A DNA stretch of 64,000 nucleotides from positions 1-64,000 of the forward strand of contig NZ_JAGGMI010000017.1 in NCBI RefSeq assembly GCF_017875235.1. The letters run 5' to 3'. A model generated the notes under the pieces. That model was not told the DNA's origin. It saw nothing but the letters and a program-made list of their open reading frames with translations, and did no database searches. Source of the stretch: Asticcacaulis solisilvae. Its GTDB lineage: Bacteria; Pseudomonadota; Alphaproteobacteria; Caulobacterales; Caulobacteraceae. A program made the position numbers and the translations under genes. This document shows positions 43,779 to 52,863 of this stretch, one piece after another (positions within the stretch are counted from its first letter, which is position 1; each line of letters opens with the position of its first letter).

Positions 43779-45625
43779 TCCGCTTCCAGGCGCAGATAGT
43801 CATAGACCACGCCATTGTTGAGCGGTCCCGCCGGCATGGTCAGGGTAATGCGATTATCACCCTTGCGCAGCAGCCCCGCATCGATCGGCACGGCCACCTC
43901 ATACCAGCGGCCGTGCATCTGGTGGCGCTGCAGGGCGCCATCGTGCGGCCCCAGCTTGGCCGGCGCCAATACTTGTCCGTTTACCGTCGGCCGGAGCTCG
44001 ACATTATTGCCGCCGGTGGCGTTGATCGCCAGGCGCAGCATGGCCTTGCCCTTCGGCGCAGCGTCCATCACAAAGTCGATGTGATACGGCGTGTCGCGGC
44101 CATTGCCCCGAAGGCCGCTGATCGGCACGATCTCGGCCTTGCCGTCGAGGTGCGGCATCTGGGCGAAATACCAGTCGGCGGCCTCGCGCGACCGGCCGAT
44201 GCGGAAGGTCACGTCGTCGGGGAAGCGCTCGGCATAGATGAACTGCTTAGCCAGCTCGAAATAGCGCTGACCGCCGTTGAATTCGGCGCCCGAGCGATCG
44301 AGCTTGCCAATCTCCCACGCCGTCTTGCCATAGCGCACCGTCTTCCAGGCAAGCGTACCAAGATCAAGCGCCTGACCAGGCTTCACCGTGACATCCGCCT
44401 TGACGTAGTCTTCGAAGACGTCATCAGCAAAGGCATAGAGCGTATAGGTGCCCGGCACGACATTTTTGATATCGAATGCGCCGCCGCCGTTCGGGATATC
44501 CGCCCAGAACTGGTAGTATTTGGCGTCGGCATCCCAGTCGACCTCGCGCGGTCCCGCCGGCAACTGGATGTCGTAGGGCGTCCGGGTCAAGCCAACGCGC
44601 AGACGTCCCGAAAGCGATGTTTTGCCGTCCAGCCGGAATTGGCCTTTGACCGTGCCGCGTTCGGATTTCGGTGCGTAATACGGGCTTTTCGCCCAGTCGT
44701 AGGGCCACTTTGCGGCTTCCAGCTTTTGCTGGCGCCGGGCGTTGGACCACATGGCCTCGGGCGTCTCGCCTTCGTTGATATAGAGCGCGAACGGCCCGAT
44801 CACTTTCGACCACTGCTCGCCTTCCTTGACCGAGACGAAGGAGCCGCCATAGTGGCTGGAGCGCCAATAGTTGAGGATCGTCGGGTGCTCGCCGTGCGCC
44901 AGGAACTCCGCCCGCGTCGGCCCTGACGACAGATATTCATTCGACGGATTGAGCAGGAACCAGCCGATCTTCTTTTCAGGGCTCGACCAGCCGAACGCGG
45001 GCTGTTCGGCCCGCACGGTCGTATAGGCGTACTTGTCGCTGCCCTTGGGCATCAGCGGATAGATTCCGCTGCGTTGCTCATCGACGTGGATCCAGGTGAA
45101 GTCCTTGACCAGCTTGCCGGCGATGCGGGCCTCGGCCATCGACGCCGCGCCGTATTCCGGCTTGTGATCGAAGACGCACCAAGTGTAGATCATGCTTTCG
45201 CCCTGGCCCAGGCTGTAGCGGATATCGATGTCGGCCGGGAAGTCGCCGTCGGTCGCCGTGCCCGGCCCGTGGCCCATCTTGATGCCGCCGGAAATGCCCT
45301 TGACCGAGACCTCGGCGCGCGCGCCATTGTTGCTGTTGGGATCGATGGTGACGGTCGAGATGATCTCCTGACCGCCGGTAACGTCGTGTGACCAGTAGAC
45401 CGCCGAATGCCCGCCCGTATCGTGCGCCAGGGTTTCGAAGCCTTTGTACTTCATCGAGACAAGATCCGATGTGCGCTTGGAAATGACGGCGGTGATGATG
45501 CCGTTGGACAGGGTGAATGTTTCGCGATCCTCGGTGACGGTGACCGGCGCGTTTTGCGCAAAGGCCATGGGCGCGGCGAACAAGAGGCCGAGGGTGACAA
45601 TCAGGGTTCGCAGCAGTCGGGTCAT
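43775..45625 (-). CDS. rhamnogalacturonan lyase, polysaccharide lyase family 4
   Basis: A 616-residue exported enzyme. The signal peptide (LIVTLGLLFAAPMAFAQ, about 8-24) is followed by an N-terminal catalytic domain (FTLSNGIITAVISKRTSDLVSMKY, THVDEQRSGIYPLM-like WIHVDEQRSGIYPL), a fibronectin-III-like middle (VKGQFRLDGKTSLSGRLRVGL, TYTLYAFADDVF) and a C-terminal carbohydrate-binding domain (YHIDFVMDAAPKGKAMLRLAI). This order is that of PL4 enzymes, which cleave the rhamnogalacturonan-I backbone by beta-elimination. It is the last gene of an operon, with its ATG overlapping the previous stop (ATGA). Confidence 0.85.
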   Translation of the reverse strand: MTRLLRTLIVTLGLLFAAPMAFAQNAPVTVTEDRETFTLSNGIITAVISKRTSDLVSMKYKGFETLAHDTGGHSAVYWSHDVTGGQEIISTVTIDPNSNNGARAEVSVKGISGGIKMGHGPGTATDGDFPADIDIRYSLGQGESMIYTWCVFDHKPEYGAASMAEARIAGKLVKDFTWIHVDEQRSGIYPLMPKGSDKYAYTTVRAEQPAFGWSSPEKKIGWFLLNPSNEYLSSGPTRAEFLAHGEHPTILNYWRSSHYGGSFVSVKEGEQWSKVIGPFALYINEGETPEAMWSNARRQQKLEAAKWPYDWAKSPYYAPKSERGTVKGQFRLDGKTSLSGRLRVGLTRTPYDIQLPAGPREVDWDADAKYYQFWADIPNGGGAFDIKNVVPGTYTLYAFADDVFEDYVKADVTVKPGQALDLGTLAWKTVRYGKTAWEIGKLDRSGAEFNGGQRYFELAKQFIYAERFPDDVTFRIGRSREAADWYFAQMPHLDGKAEIVPISGLRGNGRDTPYHIDFVMDAAPKGKAMLRLAINATGGNNVELRPTVNGQVLAPAKLGPHDGALQRHQMHGRWYEVAVPIDAGLLRKGDNRITLTMPAGPLNNGVVYDYLRLEAD

Positions 45626-46362
45626 TGCGCGGTCTCCAGGGGAACGGTCTTTGTGCTGTTGGCGTAGGTCAGTGCGATCCCGGACCTATTGACGATGGCG
45701 GATGTGAGTGTGTCGTCGCCCTGCGGCACGACTTCGCGGACGGCGAAACGCGTCGCATTGATGTCGATGGCCACCAATCGGCCGCGCGGGGCGTCGAGGT
45801 CGGTAACGAAATAGAACTGGTCGCCGATGGCGCCGGCAAACCACCAGGCGTTTTTCAGGTCGCGGATCAGCTTCCAGGGCGCGGGCGCCTGGCCCTGACG
45901 GATCAGGATGATCTCGTGCTTGGGCGTGTGGTTGAGCGATGAGGTGACGACCAGCCAGCGGCCATCCGCAGTGATCTCAGCCGTGTGGAACATGTTGAAG
46001 CGATCGGTGAAATAGACCAGTTCGTCGTCTGTCTGCGGCGCGCCGAGTTTATGAAAATCGACCTCGTGGAAGCCGCGCGGCGGGGTCGTCGGCGCCCCGG
46101 TCGGAAAGCCGGAGGGCAGTGGCGGCATGCGGGAATACCAGACGCCTGAGCCATCCGGCGCCCAGGCGGCGCGGGTATAGGCGGCGCCTTCCAGCTTTTC
46201 ACGAATGGCGCCGGTTTTGGCGTCGACGATATCGATGCGCCGCCAGTCGCCGTTCGTCTGGACGATCTTCGCGATCAGCTTGCCGTCCGGCGACGGCACC
46301 TCTTCAGCCAGGGCCGGCGCGGCCACGATGATCATGGCGATAGACAGGGCGAGGCGAATCAT
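45622..46362 (-). CDS. exported beta-propeller protein, S9 prolyl-oligopeptidase N-domain-like, lacking the catalytic domain
   Basis: A 246-residue protein. The signal peptide IRLALSIAMIIVAAPALA (about 2-19) is followed by propeller repeats: SPDGKLIAKIVQTNGDWRRI, AAWAPDGSGVWYSRMP and DFHKLGAPQTDDELVYF, the last a signature of peptidase S9 N-terminal propellers, then ITADGRWLVVTSS. The protein ends without the alpha/beta-hydrolase domain, so no Ser-His-Asp triad is present. It lies between CE15 and PL4 genes with ATGA overlaps on both sides, so it is retained in a coupled operon. A sugar-binding or chaperone-like role is possible; decay is the alternative. Confidence 0.75.
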   Translation of the reverse strand: MIRLALSIAMIIVAAPALAEEVPSPDGKLIAKIVQTNGDWRRIDIVDAKTGAIREKLEGAAYTRAAWAPDGSGVWYSRMPPLPSGFPTGAPTTPPRGFHEVDFHKLGAPQTDDELVYFTDRFNMFHTAEITADGRWLVVTSSLNHTPKHEIILIRQGQAPAPWKLIRDLKNAWWFAGAIGDQFYFVTDLDAPRGRLVAIDINATRFAVREVVPQGDDTLTSAIVNRSGIALTYANSTKTVPLETAQ

Positions 46363-47702
46363 CTGGCTAACCCGAAGTGCTTTTGCATGAAGGTCCCCAT
46401 GGCTTCGTAGTCGGGCGGAAAGACGCCGTGGCCGCCCTCGTGTTTGAAAAAGGCTATCGTTTCGCCGGTCAGCTTGCCTGTGGCCGGTTCGACAGGTGCA
46501 TTGAGGCCGCGCTTGCCATAGAGGGCGTAGACCGGCTCGGCCGCCCGCGCCGCCAGGTATTCGCCGCGCCAGTCCGACCAGGTGTCGGTGCTGCCGACCA
46601 CCAGCAGCAGGGGCCGTGGTGCGATCAGGCTGAGCAGCATGTGGGAATCGACCGGAAAACGGTCCACCTTGTCGCCCCACTTGGCGTAGTTGGGCGCGAA
46701 CCAGTAGGGATAGCGGTCCGGATGCATCAGGTCGGCGATGGTCTCACCGTAATCGCGCCGGCTGAGCGCAGCCCCGCCCTCACCAGAGACAATCGGCATG
46801 ACGACCGCAAAGCGCCGGTCCTGGGCCGCCGTCCACAGTACCGTCTTGCCAAGGCGTGACACGCCGGTAATGGCGACGCGTTTGCCGTCGACATTCGGAT
46901 CGGTCTCAAGATAGTCGAGCACGCGGCTCATGCCCCACGACCAGCCGCCGATCGTGCCCCAGTCGGCGCCTGTGCGTTTGGCGTCTTCGGTGCCGAACAG
47001 GGCGCGCACGCCGTCCTCCGTCCCGCCGGCAAAGTCCGGATCGATGTCGCCGTAATAGACCATGGCGACGCCGATGCCCTTCTTCAGGAAAACATTCGGA
47101 TCGAAAGGCGGGCCGAAACGGCGCCCTTCCCTGCCCGGCTTGCGGACTCGGGCTTCGCCGTCGCGACCGGTCCACACCATGCCCTCCTCAATACCGCTGT
47201 CCTCGACCATCAGGACATTGGGCGTGAAGTTGAGGAACTGGACCACCGGCACCGGCCCCCGGGCATCGGCCGGCGTATAGACGAGCACGCGGATCACCCG
47301 CGCATTATCGCCTTCGCCGACATGCAGCCGTACCTGCGTCCGCCTGGCCTTACCGTCCAGCGCCGGGACCGCCTTCTCCCAGGCCTCGGCGCGGACGGGT
47401 GGACCATTGGCGGGTGTGCGGCCAAACTGGTTCTCGGCGAACAGGTTGAGGATTTCCGGCCGGCGGACGTCTTCCCAAGCCTTGACGCTCGTAACCGGAT
47501 TGCCGTCCAGCGTCTTCAGCGGATCGGGCAGATTATAATACCCGACCAGCGCTTCGTTATTATTGGGATTGAGGACGAACGGCGCATGGGCGGGTTTCGG
47601 GGCCGGCTCTTGCGCCCAGGCCATAGCGAAACCGCCTAGAAGTATTGCTGCCAAGGCCGCGGACATGCCGAGCCTGCGGCCTGAAGCCGTAAATCGCATC
47701 AT
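46359..47702 (-). CDS. CE15-type glucuronoyl esterase
   Basis: A 447-residue exported alpha/beta-hydrolase. The signal peptide (about 10-31) is followed by DPLKTLDGNPVTSVKAWEDVRRPEILNLFAENQFGRTP, typical of CE15. The nucleophile serine lies in AITGVSRLGKTVLW (GxSRxGK is the CE15 motif), with SGEGGAALSRRDYGE downstream and the C-terminal histidine in FFKHEGGHGVFPPDY. CE15 enzymes cleave esters between glucuronoyl side chains of xylan and lignin alcohols. GGAGG precedes the start. It heads the CE15, propeller, PL4 operon. A role on pectin-linked esters is also possible. Confidence 0.87.
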   Translation of the reverse strand: MMRFTASGRRLGMSAALAAILLGGFAMAWAQEPAPKPAHAPFVLNPNNNEALVGYYNLPDPLKTLDGNPVTSVKAWEDVRRPEILNLFAENQFGRTPANGPPVRAEAWEKAVPALDGKARRTQVRLHVGEGDNARVIRVLVYTPADARGPVPVVQFLNFTPNVLMVEDSGIEEGMVWTGRDGEARVRKPGREGRRFGPPFDPNVFLKKGIGVAMVYYGDIDPDFAGGTEDGVRALFGTEDAKRTGADWGTIGGWSWGMSRVLDYLETDPNVDGKRVAITGVSRLGKTVLWTAAQDRRFAVVMPIVSGEGGAALSRRDYGETIADLMHPDRYPYWFAPNYAKWGDKVDRFPVDSHMLLSLIAPRPLLLVVGSTDTWSDWRGEYLAARAAEPVYALYGKRGLNAPVEPATGKLTGETIAFFKHEGGHGVFPPDYEAMGTFMQKHFGLAR

Positions 47703-47798
47703 CTGTCGCCTCCTCAGCGCCGCGTTCTTGGGCGGCTTTTATGGCGAGCCCAGCCGCCATACCGAGGTTATACGCGCACATTTCCTGCAAACTGTCGC

Positions 47799-47817
47799 AT
47801 CAATTTGCAAAATTGAT
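47799..47817. promoter_or_regulatory. A/T-rich palindrome upstream of the CE15 operon
   Basis: ATCAATTT-gca-AAATTGAT is a perfect 8-bp dyad about 100 bp upstream of the esterase start and 37 bp past the ScfR gene stop. It contains TTTGCAAA, the core of RamB/ScfR-like sites, so it may be a target of the adjacent regulator or of a carbohydrate regulator. Confidence 0.4.
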
Positions 47818-47853
47818 CAATAATGCGCATAGACAATCACCAGAGCCATTAAA

Positions 47854-49266
47854 TCAGAATGGAAAAGCCGTCACGCCCTTGATCCATTCGTCGACCTGCA
47901 GCGCCTTGACGGCCGGCGGCGCGGCGCGTTCCCGGCAGTTGGGGCGCTCGCACAGCCGGCACATCGGCCCGGTTTCGACCGCGTTCGGGTTGGCAAGATC
48001 GAGCCCCCGGGCATAGATCAGCCGTCCGGCATGCTTCAGTTCGCAGCCCAGCCCCACCGCCTGCTCCGACCAGGCGCCGTCGGCATAGGGCCGCAAACCA
48101 CGATTCAGGGTTCTGGAAAATGTGAAGTAACGTTGACCGCCCGGGGTCTCGATCACTTGCGGCATAATGCGTCCCGGCGTCTGGAAGGCCTGATGGATAT
48201 TCCAGCGCGGGCAGGCGCCACCATATCGGGAAAACGGGAAACTTCCGGCCGAGAAGCGTTTCGAGACGTTGCCCGCGCTGTCGATGCGCATCAGAAAGAA
48301 GGGCACGCCGCGACTGCCGGGCCGCGACAGCGTGGTCAGGCGCTGCGCCGCCTGTTCGTACGACACACGGTACGGTGCACGCAACAGCTCCATGTCGTAG
48401 GCGTTCTGTTCAGCCGTCTCCAGGAAGCGCGCGTAGGGCATCAGGGTCGCGGCCGCCAGATAGTTGATCAGGGCGATCTTGTAGAGGCGTTCCGACGCCA
48501 GATCCGGCGCCTTGACCCGCTCAGATATGGCCTTGATGTCGGCGACGTGTTCGGACCACGCCAACTGATAGAGGACGGCAAAGCGTCGCGACGAGGCGCC
48601 GAGCGTTTCGGAAATCATCAACCGGCGCCGGTGCGGATCGAAGCGGCGCTGATACATCATCATGACCTGCGCGGGCATCAGGCGGATATTGATGCCGTAT
48701 TGCGTCTCCAGCCGGCGCGTCGCCGCCTGTTCCAGCGTGTGCGGATCGCCGCCCAAGGCCTCGAAAAGCCTTTCGCCGAGATCGTCGAGTTCCGGGAAGA
48801 AGTTGTGGTGCGCCTGGATCTGGTCGCGCACCCAGTCGGCCGGCGACTGGTCGAGATCGTCCTCAGGCCGGCGCGCTTCGACGGCGTCGCGTTTCCTGCG
48901 CTCGGCATAGGCGCGGTAGAGCCGGGTAATGGCTTCGGCGGCGACGGGCGACGAAGCCACCAGGTCGGAAATTTCGCGGCGCGGCAGTTTGAGGTCCTTG
49001 AACAGGGGATCGGCGAAGATTTCGACCAGGTCGGCCTCGCCCGACGGCTCGGATTCGGCGGTAAAGTTGCGCAGGTCGAGATCGTAGGCCGACGCCAGCC
49101 GCAACAGCACCTGGGCCGTCACCGGCCGCTGGTTGCGCTCCAAGTGGTTGAGATAGGACGCGGAGACGCCAAGGTCCTCGGCCATCTTCGTCTGCGACAG
49201 ATTGAGATCGTAGCGCAGCCGCTTCAGACGCCCGCCCAGGTAAAGTTTCCGCTCGACGTTCGCCAT
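47854..49266 (-). CDS. ScfR/RamB-family short-chain acyl-CoA/acetate regulator
   Basis: A 470-residue regulator. The N-terminal XRE helix-turn-helix (about 8-66, [21 protein letters not shown] and [20 protein letters not shown]) is followed by an IrrE/DUF955-like domain (about 170-290) and a C-terminal Cys-containing domain with [16 protein letters not shown] near residue 440. The family includes RamB and ScfR, which control acetate and glyoxylate genes. It is divergent from aceA, so control of the glyoxylate shunt is the likely role. The C-terminal CRLCERPNC could bind a metal or iron-sulfur cluster. Confidence 0.9.
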   Translation of the reverse strand: MANVERKLYLGGRLKRLRYDLNLSQTKMAEDLGVSASYLNHLERNQRPVTAQVLLRLASAYDLDLRNFTAESEPSGEADLVEIFADPLFKDLKLPRREISDLVASSPVAAEAITRLYRAYAERRKRDAVEARRPEDDLDQSPADWVRDQIQAHHNFFPELDDLGERLFEALGGDPHTLEQAATRRLETQYGINIRLMPAQVMMMYQRRFDPHRRRLMISETLGASSRRFAVLYQLAWSEHVADIKAISERVKAPDLASERLYKIALINYLAAATLMPYARFLETAEQNAYDMELLRAPYRVSYEQAAQRLTTLSRPGSRGVPFFLMRIDSAGNVSKRFSAGSFPFSRYGGACPRWNIHQAFQTPGRIMPQVIETPGGQRYFTFSRTLNRGLRPYADGAWSEQAVGLGCELKHAGRLIYARGLDLANPNAVETGPMCRLCERPNCRERAAPPAVKALQVDEWIKGVTAFPF

Positions 49267-49292
49267 GTCGCACCTCCGCTGGAAACATTGTC

Positions 49293-49334
49293 ACATTTTT
49301 ACAAATCTACAAATGTCATTGTTTTCCAAATGAC
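49293..49334. promoter_or_regulatory. overlapping dyads between scfR-type and aceA genes
   Basis: Two dyads lie in the divergent region: ACATTT at 49293 with AAATGT at 49311-49316, and GTCATT at 49315 with AATGAC at 49329-49334. They sit 27-68 bp upstream of the regulator start and about 100 bp before the leader ORF of aceA. They are candidate sites for the regulator. Confidence 0.4.
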
Positions 49335-49431
49335 GCTGATCCCGGCGCTCGCACACTATACTTCCATTCAAACAAAGCGTTCAATCCGTCTCACGACCGC
49401 AGGACGCGATCGACCAGAAAGGAGACAGATT

Positions 49432-49599
49432 ATGACAAAACCACCGACATTCACTTCGCTGTTCGCTATTTGGGATGTGCCGTCCGTGTACGCTGCCTCC
49501 TCCGGCCTGTTTCTGCCCGGCCTTCTCATGACCGCGCGCATGCAGGCCATTCCCATCCCCGCTTCCACCTCCCCCACCGCTCCGAGACCCCGCCCATGA
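49432..49599 (+). CDS. 55-residue leader peptide overlapping aceA
   Basis: A small ORF starts at ATG 49432 after AAAGGAGA, the best ribosome-binding sequence in the region. It encodes 55 residues beginning [20 protein letters not shown] and ending in SPTAPRPRP. It has no recognisable domain; the centre is hydrophobic ([11 protein letters not shown]). Its TGA overlaps the aceA ATG (ATGA). aceA itself lacks a good ribosome-binding site (CGAGACCCCGCCC), so translation of this ORF probably delivers ribosomes to aceA, and Pro-rich codons before the stop could add regulation. It could also be non-functional. Confidence 0.5.
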   Translation: MTKPPTFTSLFAIWDVPSVYAASSGLFLPGLLMTARMQAIPIPASTSPTAPRPRP

Positions 49600-50876
49600 C
49601 CACCTTCCAAGACCTTGTCCCCAATGCGCCCGATGGCCGGTTCGACGGCATTACGCGCCCCTACACGCCCGAGGATGTCCTGCGCCTGCGCGGCTCCTTC
49701 CCGATCCACCACACCCTGGCGGAACGCGGCGCGAACCGCCTGTGGAGCCTGCTGCACACCGAGCCCTTCATCAACTCGCTGGGCGCCATGACCGGCAACC
49801 AGGCCATGCAGATGGTCCGCGCCGGCCTCAAGGCTATTTACCTGAGCGGCTGGCAGGTCGCGGCCGACAGCAATACGGCGTCGAGCATGTATCCGGACCA
49901 GTCGCTCTATCCGGCCAATGCCGCGCCGGAACTGTGCCGGCGCATCAACCGCACCCTGCAACGCGCTGACCAGATCGAGCACTCCGAAGGCGGGGCAAAA
50001 CGCGACTGGTTCGCCCCGATCGTGGCCGATGCCGAAGCCGGTTTCGGCGGCCCGCTCAACAGCTTCGAGATCATGAAAGCCTTTATCGAGGCCGGTGCCG
50101 CTGGCGTCCACTTCGAAGACCAGCTGGCCTCGGAAAAGAAGTGCGGCCACCTGGGCGGCAAGGTGCTGATCCCGACCCAGGCGCACGAGCGCAACCTGAT
50201 CGCCGCGCGCCTGGCCGCCGACGTCATGGGCGTGCCGACGCTCACGGTCGCCCGCACCGACGCCGAATCGGCGCAGTTGATCACCAGCGACATCGATGAG
50301 CGCGATCATCCGTTCATCGAGCGCGACAATCGCACGGTCGAAGGCTTCTTCCGCCTCAAGCCGGGCACGGGCCTCGATCACTGCATCGCGCGTGGCCTGG
50401 CCTATGCCGACTACACAGATCTACTGTGGTGGGAGACCTCGCACCCCGACCTCGACGACGCGCGCCGCTTTGCCGAAGCCGTCCACAAGGTCCATCCGGG
50501 CAAGCTCCTGGCCTATAACTGCTCGCCGTCCTTCAACTGGAAGGCCAAACTCGACGACGTCACCATCGCCCGCTTCCAGCGCGAGTTGGGCGCTATGGGC
50601 TATAAGTACCAGTTCGTTACCCTCGCCGGCTTCCATGCCTTGAACAACTCAATGTTCGAGCTGGCCGACGGCTACCGCGACCACGGCATGGCCGCCTATT
50701 CCGAACTGCAGCAGCGCGAGTTCGCCAATGAGGCGCGCGGCTACACCGCCACTCGTCACCAGCGCGAAGTCGGCACCGGTTATTTCGACCGCGTCGCCGA
50801 AATCATCACCAGCGGCCGGTCGTCGACCACCGCCATGAAGGAATCCACCGAAACAGCCCAGTTCGCGGCTGAATAA
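49596..50876 (+). CDS. aceA: isocitrate lyase
   Basis: A 426-residue isocitrate lyase. The catalytic signature is [12 protein letters not shown] with the active-site cysteine. [22 protein letters not shown] and [12 protein letters not shown] are also characteristic. The enzyme splits isocitrate into glyoxylate and succinate in the cytosol, allowing growth on acetate or acetyl-CoA-yielding substrates. The start at 49596 overlaps the leader ORF (ATGA). A small gene and then a terminator follow, before malate synthase. Confidence 0.96.
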   Translation: MTTFQDLVPNAPDGRFDGITRPYTPEDVLRLRGSFPIHHTLAERGANRLWSLLHTEPFINSLGAMTGNQAMQMVRAGLKAIYLSGWQVAADSNTASSMYPDQSLYPANAAPELCRRINRTLQRADQIEHSEGGAKRDWFAPIVADAEAGFGGPLNSFEIMKAFIEAGAAGVHFEDQLASEKKCGHLGGKVLIPTQAHERNLIAARLAADVMGVPTLTVARTDAESAQLITSDIDERDHPFIERDNRTVEGFFRLKPGTGLDHCIARGLAYADYTDLLWWETSHPDLDDARRFAEAVHKVHPGKLLAYNCSPSFNWKAKLDDVTIARFQRELGAMGYKYQFVTLAGFHALNNSMFELADGYRDHGMAAYSELQQREFANEARGYTATRHQREVGTGYFDRVAEIITSGRSSTTAMKESTETAQFAAE

Positions 50877-50887
50877 GGAATAAGACC

Positions 50888-51094
50888 ATGGAAATGTCCC
50901 GCCCACAGGCCATTATCGACTTCTGCCTGGCCCCGCTGAAACTCGATCCCAACGCCGAAACCACCCGCGAAGTCACGCGCCGCATGGAACACGTCATCAA
51001 GACCTTCCAGGCGCGTGTGCCGCAGACTGTCTCGGTCGATTTCGCCCGCATGCCGGCGCTGACCATCAACGAAGCCGCGCACGGCTACGAATAG
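50888..51094 (+). CDS. 68-residue conserved-looking small protein between aceA and aceB
   Basis: A 68-residue soluble protein with AAGGAATAAG before its ATG, starting MEMSRPQAIIDFCLAPLKLD and ending in MPALTINEAAHGYE. It is helical and has no known domain that I can recall. Its 12-bp spacing from aceA and its place before the terminator at 51143 make it part of the aceA transcript. A regulator of the lyase or a structural partner is conceivable. Function unknown. Confidence 0.6.
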   Translation: MEMSRPQAIIDFCLAPLKLDPNAETTREVTRRMEHVIKTFQARVPQTVSVDFARMPALTINEAAHGYE

Positions 51095-51142
51095 GCTTCA
51101 GGGTCGGCCCATAACGAACAATTATAAGCCGCCCCTGCCGAA

Positions 51143-51179
51143 GCGCCCTTCCCGTCCCCTCACCAAGCGGGAAGGGCGC
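51143..51179 (+). terminator. Rho-independent terminator after the aceA transcript
   Basis: GCGCCCTTCCCG and CGGGAAGGGCGC form a perfect 12-bp stem followed by GATTTATTATT. It separates aceA and the 68-residue gene from malate synthase, which probably has its own promoter or relies on read-through. Confidence 0.8.
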
Positions 51180-51213
51180 GATTTATTATTCATTGTGATA
51201 AGGGACCCGTCCA

Positions 51214-52794
51214 ATGCCTCTGGACCAGATCATGACCACAACGCCTACCGTTGACATTGCCGCTCCCGTCACCGGACGCATGACGGAAATCCTTACGCCT
51301 GAAGCTCTTACCTTTCTGGCGGAGTTGCACATGCGCTTCGAGCCGAAGCGCCAGGAACGGCTGGCGGCACGCCGCGCGCGTCAGGCGCAATTCGACGCCG
51401 GCGCCCTGCCCGACTTCCTGCCGCAGACCGCGCACATTCGGGAGACGGACTGGACCGTCGCGCCGATCCCCGCCGACCTGCTGGACCGTCGCGTCGAGAT
51501 CACCGGCCCGGTCGACCGCAAGATGATCATCAACGCGCTCAATTCCGGCGCCAAGGTCTTCATGGCCGATTTCGAGGACGCCAATTCGCCAACCTTTGCC
51601 AACTGCATCGACGGCCAGATAAACCTGAAAGACCGCTGGGCAGGTGCGCTGAGCTATGATGATCCAGCAACCGGCAAAGCCTATCGACTGAGCGACACAC
51701 CGGCCGTCCTGAAAATCCGCCCGCGCGGCTGGCGGCTGGATGAGCGCCACGCCCAGGTCAGGGGCGAGCCGATGTCGGGCGCCCTGTTCGACTTCGGGCT
51801 TTACATGTTCCATTGCGCCAAGGCCGCGATCGCGCAGGGCTCAGGCCCTTACTTCTACCTGCCCAAGCTGGAAAGCCATCTCGAAGCCCGGCTGTGGAAC
51901 GAGGTCATCGCCTTTACGCAGGACTATCTCGGCATGCCCCAGGGCGCGGTCAAGGCGACCGTCCTGATCGAGACCCTGCCCGCAGCGTTCGAAATGGACG
52001 AGATTCTCTATGAACTGCGCGATCATATCGCCGGACTGAACTGCGGGCGCTGGGACTATATCTTCAGCTTCATCAAGACCTTTGCCGAGAACCCGACCTT
52101 CGTCACACCGGACCGGTCGAAGATGGTCATGGGCGACGCCTTCCTGCGCGCCTATAGCCTGGCGCTCATCAAGACCTGTCACCGGCGCGGCGCCTTCGCC
52201 ATGGGCGGCATGGCGGCGCAGATCCCGGTCAGGAACGATGCCGCCGCCAACACCGCCGCCTTCGCCCGTGTCCGCGCCGACAAGGAGCGCGAGGCCGGCG
52301 ACGGCCACGACGGCACTTGGGTGGCGCACCCCGACCTGGTGCCGGTCGCCATGGAGGTCTTCGACCGGCTGATGCCGACGCCGAACAACCTGCACCGCCT
52401 GCGCACCGAAGTGCAGACGCGCCCGCTTGACCTGCTGAAGGTGCACGTCGGCACGCGCACCGAACAGGGCCTGCGCGAAAACATCCGCGTCGGCATCCAG
52501 TATATCGAAGCCTGGCTGCGCGGGCGCGGCGCCGTGCCGCTCTACAATCTGATGGAGGATGCCGCGACGGCCGAGATTTCGCGCACCCAGGTCTGGCAAT
52601 GGATCCGCCACGGCGCGACGCTCGAAGACGGGCAGGTCGTGACCGAAGGCCTGGTCCGGATGCTGATTGAAGAAGAGATGACACCCTTCTCCGGCGGCGA
52701 ATTCGCGACGGCGCGCCGGCTGTTCACGGAACTGGCCATCGCGCCCACCTGCGCGGACTTCCTGACCGTTCCGGCCTACGAAGCGCTGAACTGA
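51214..52794 (+). CDS. aceB: malate synthase A
   Basis: A 526-residue malate synthase of the A type. ADFEDANSPTFANCIDGQINL and PYFYLPKLESHLEARLWN are the TIM-barrel active-site segments. VLIETLPAAFEMDEILYELRDHIAGLNCGRWDYIFSFIK contains the catalytic arginine and metal ligands, and GMAAQIPVRNDAAAN follows. It condenses glyoxylate with acetyl-CoA to malate. AAGGGA precedes the ATG; a second in-frame ATG is at 51232. It completes the glyoxylate shunt with aceA upstream. Confidence 0.95.
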   Translation: MPLDQIMTTTPTVDIAAPVTGRMTEILTPEALTFLAELHMRFEPKRQERLAARRARQAQFDAGALPDFLPQTAHIRETDWTVAPIPADLLDRRVEITGPVDRKMIINALNSGAKVFMADFEDANSPTFANCIDGQINLKDRWAGALSYDDPATGKAYRLSDTPAVLKIRPRGWRLDERHAQVRGEPMSGALFDFGLYMFHCAKAAIAQGSGPYFYLPKLESHLEARLWNEVIAFTQDYLGMPQGAVKATVLIETLPAAFEMDEILYELRDHIAGLNCGRWDYIFSFIKTFAENPTFVTPDRSKMVMGDAFLRAYSLALIKTCHRRGAFAMGGMAAQIPVRNDAAANTAAFARVRADKEREAGDGHDGTWVAHPDLVPVAMEVFDRLMPTPNNLHRLRTEVQTRPLDLLKVHVGTRTEQGLRENIRVGIQYIEAWLRGRGAVPLYNLMEDAATAEISRTQVWQWIRHGATLEDGQVVTEGLVRMLIEEEMTPFSGGEFATARRLFTELAIAPTCADFLTVPAYEALN

Positions 52795-52863
52795 ATCCGC
52801 CATCGAATTGCCACAAGCCCAACCTACGAAAAGCGTCGTAGGAAACGTTCGGGGCTGAAGGTG

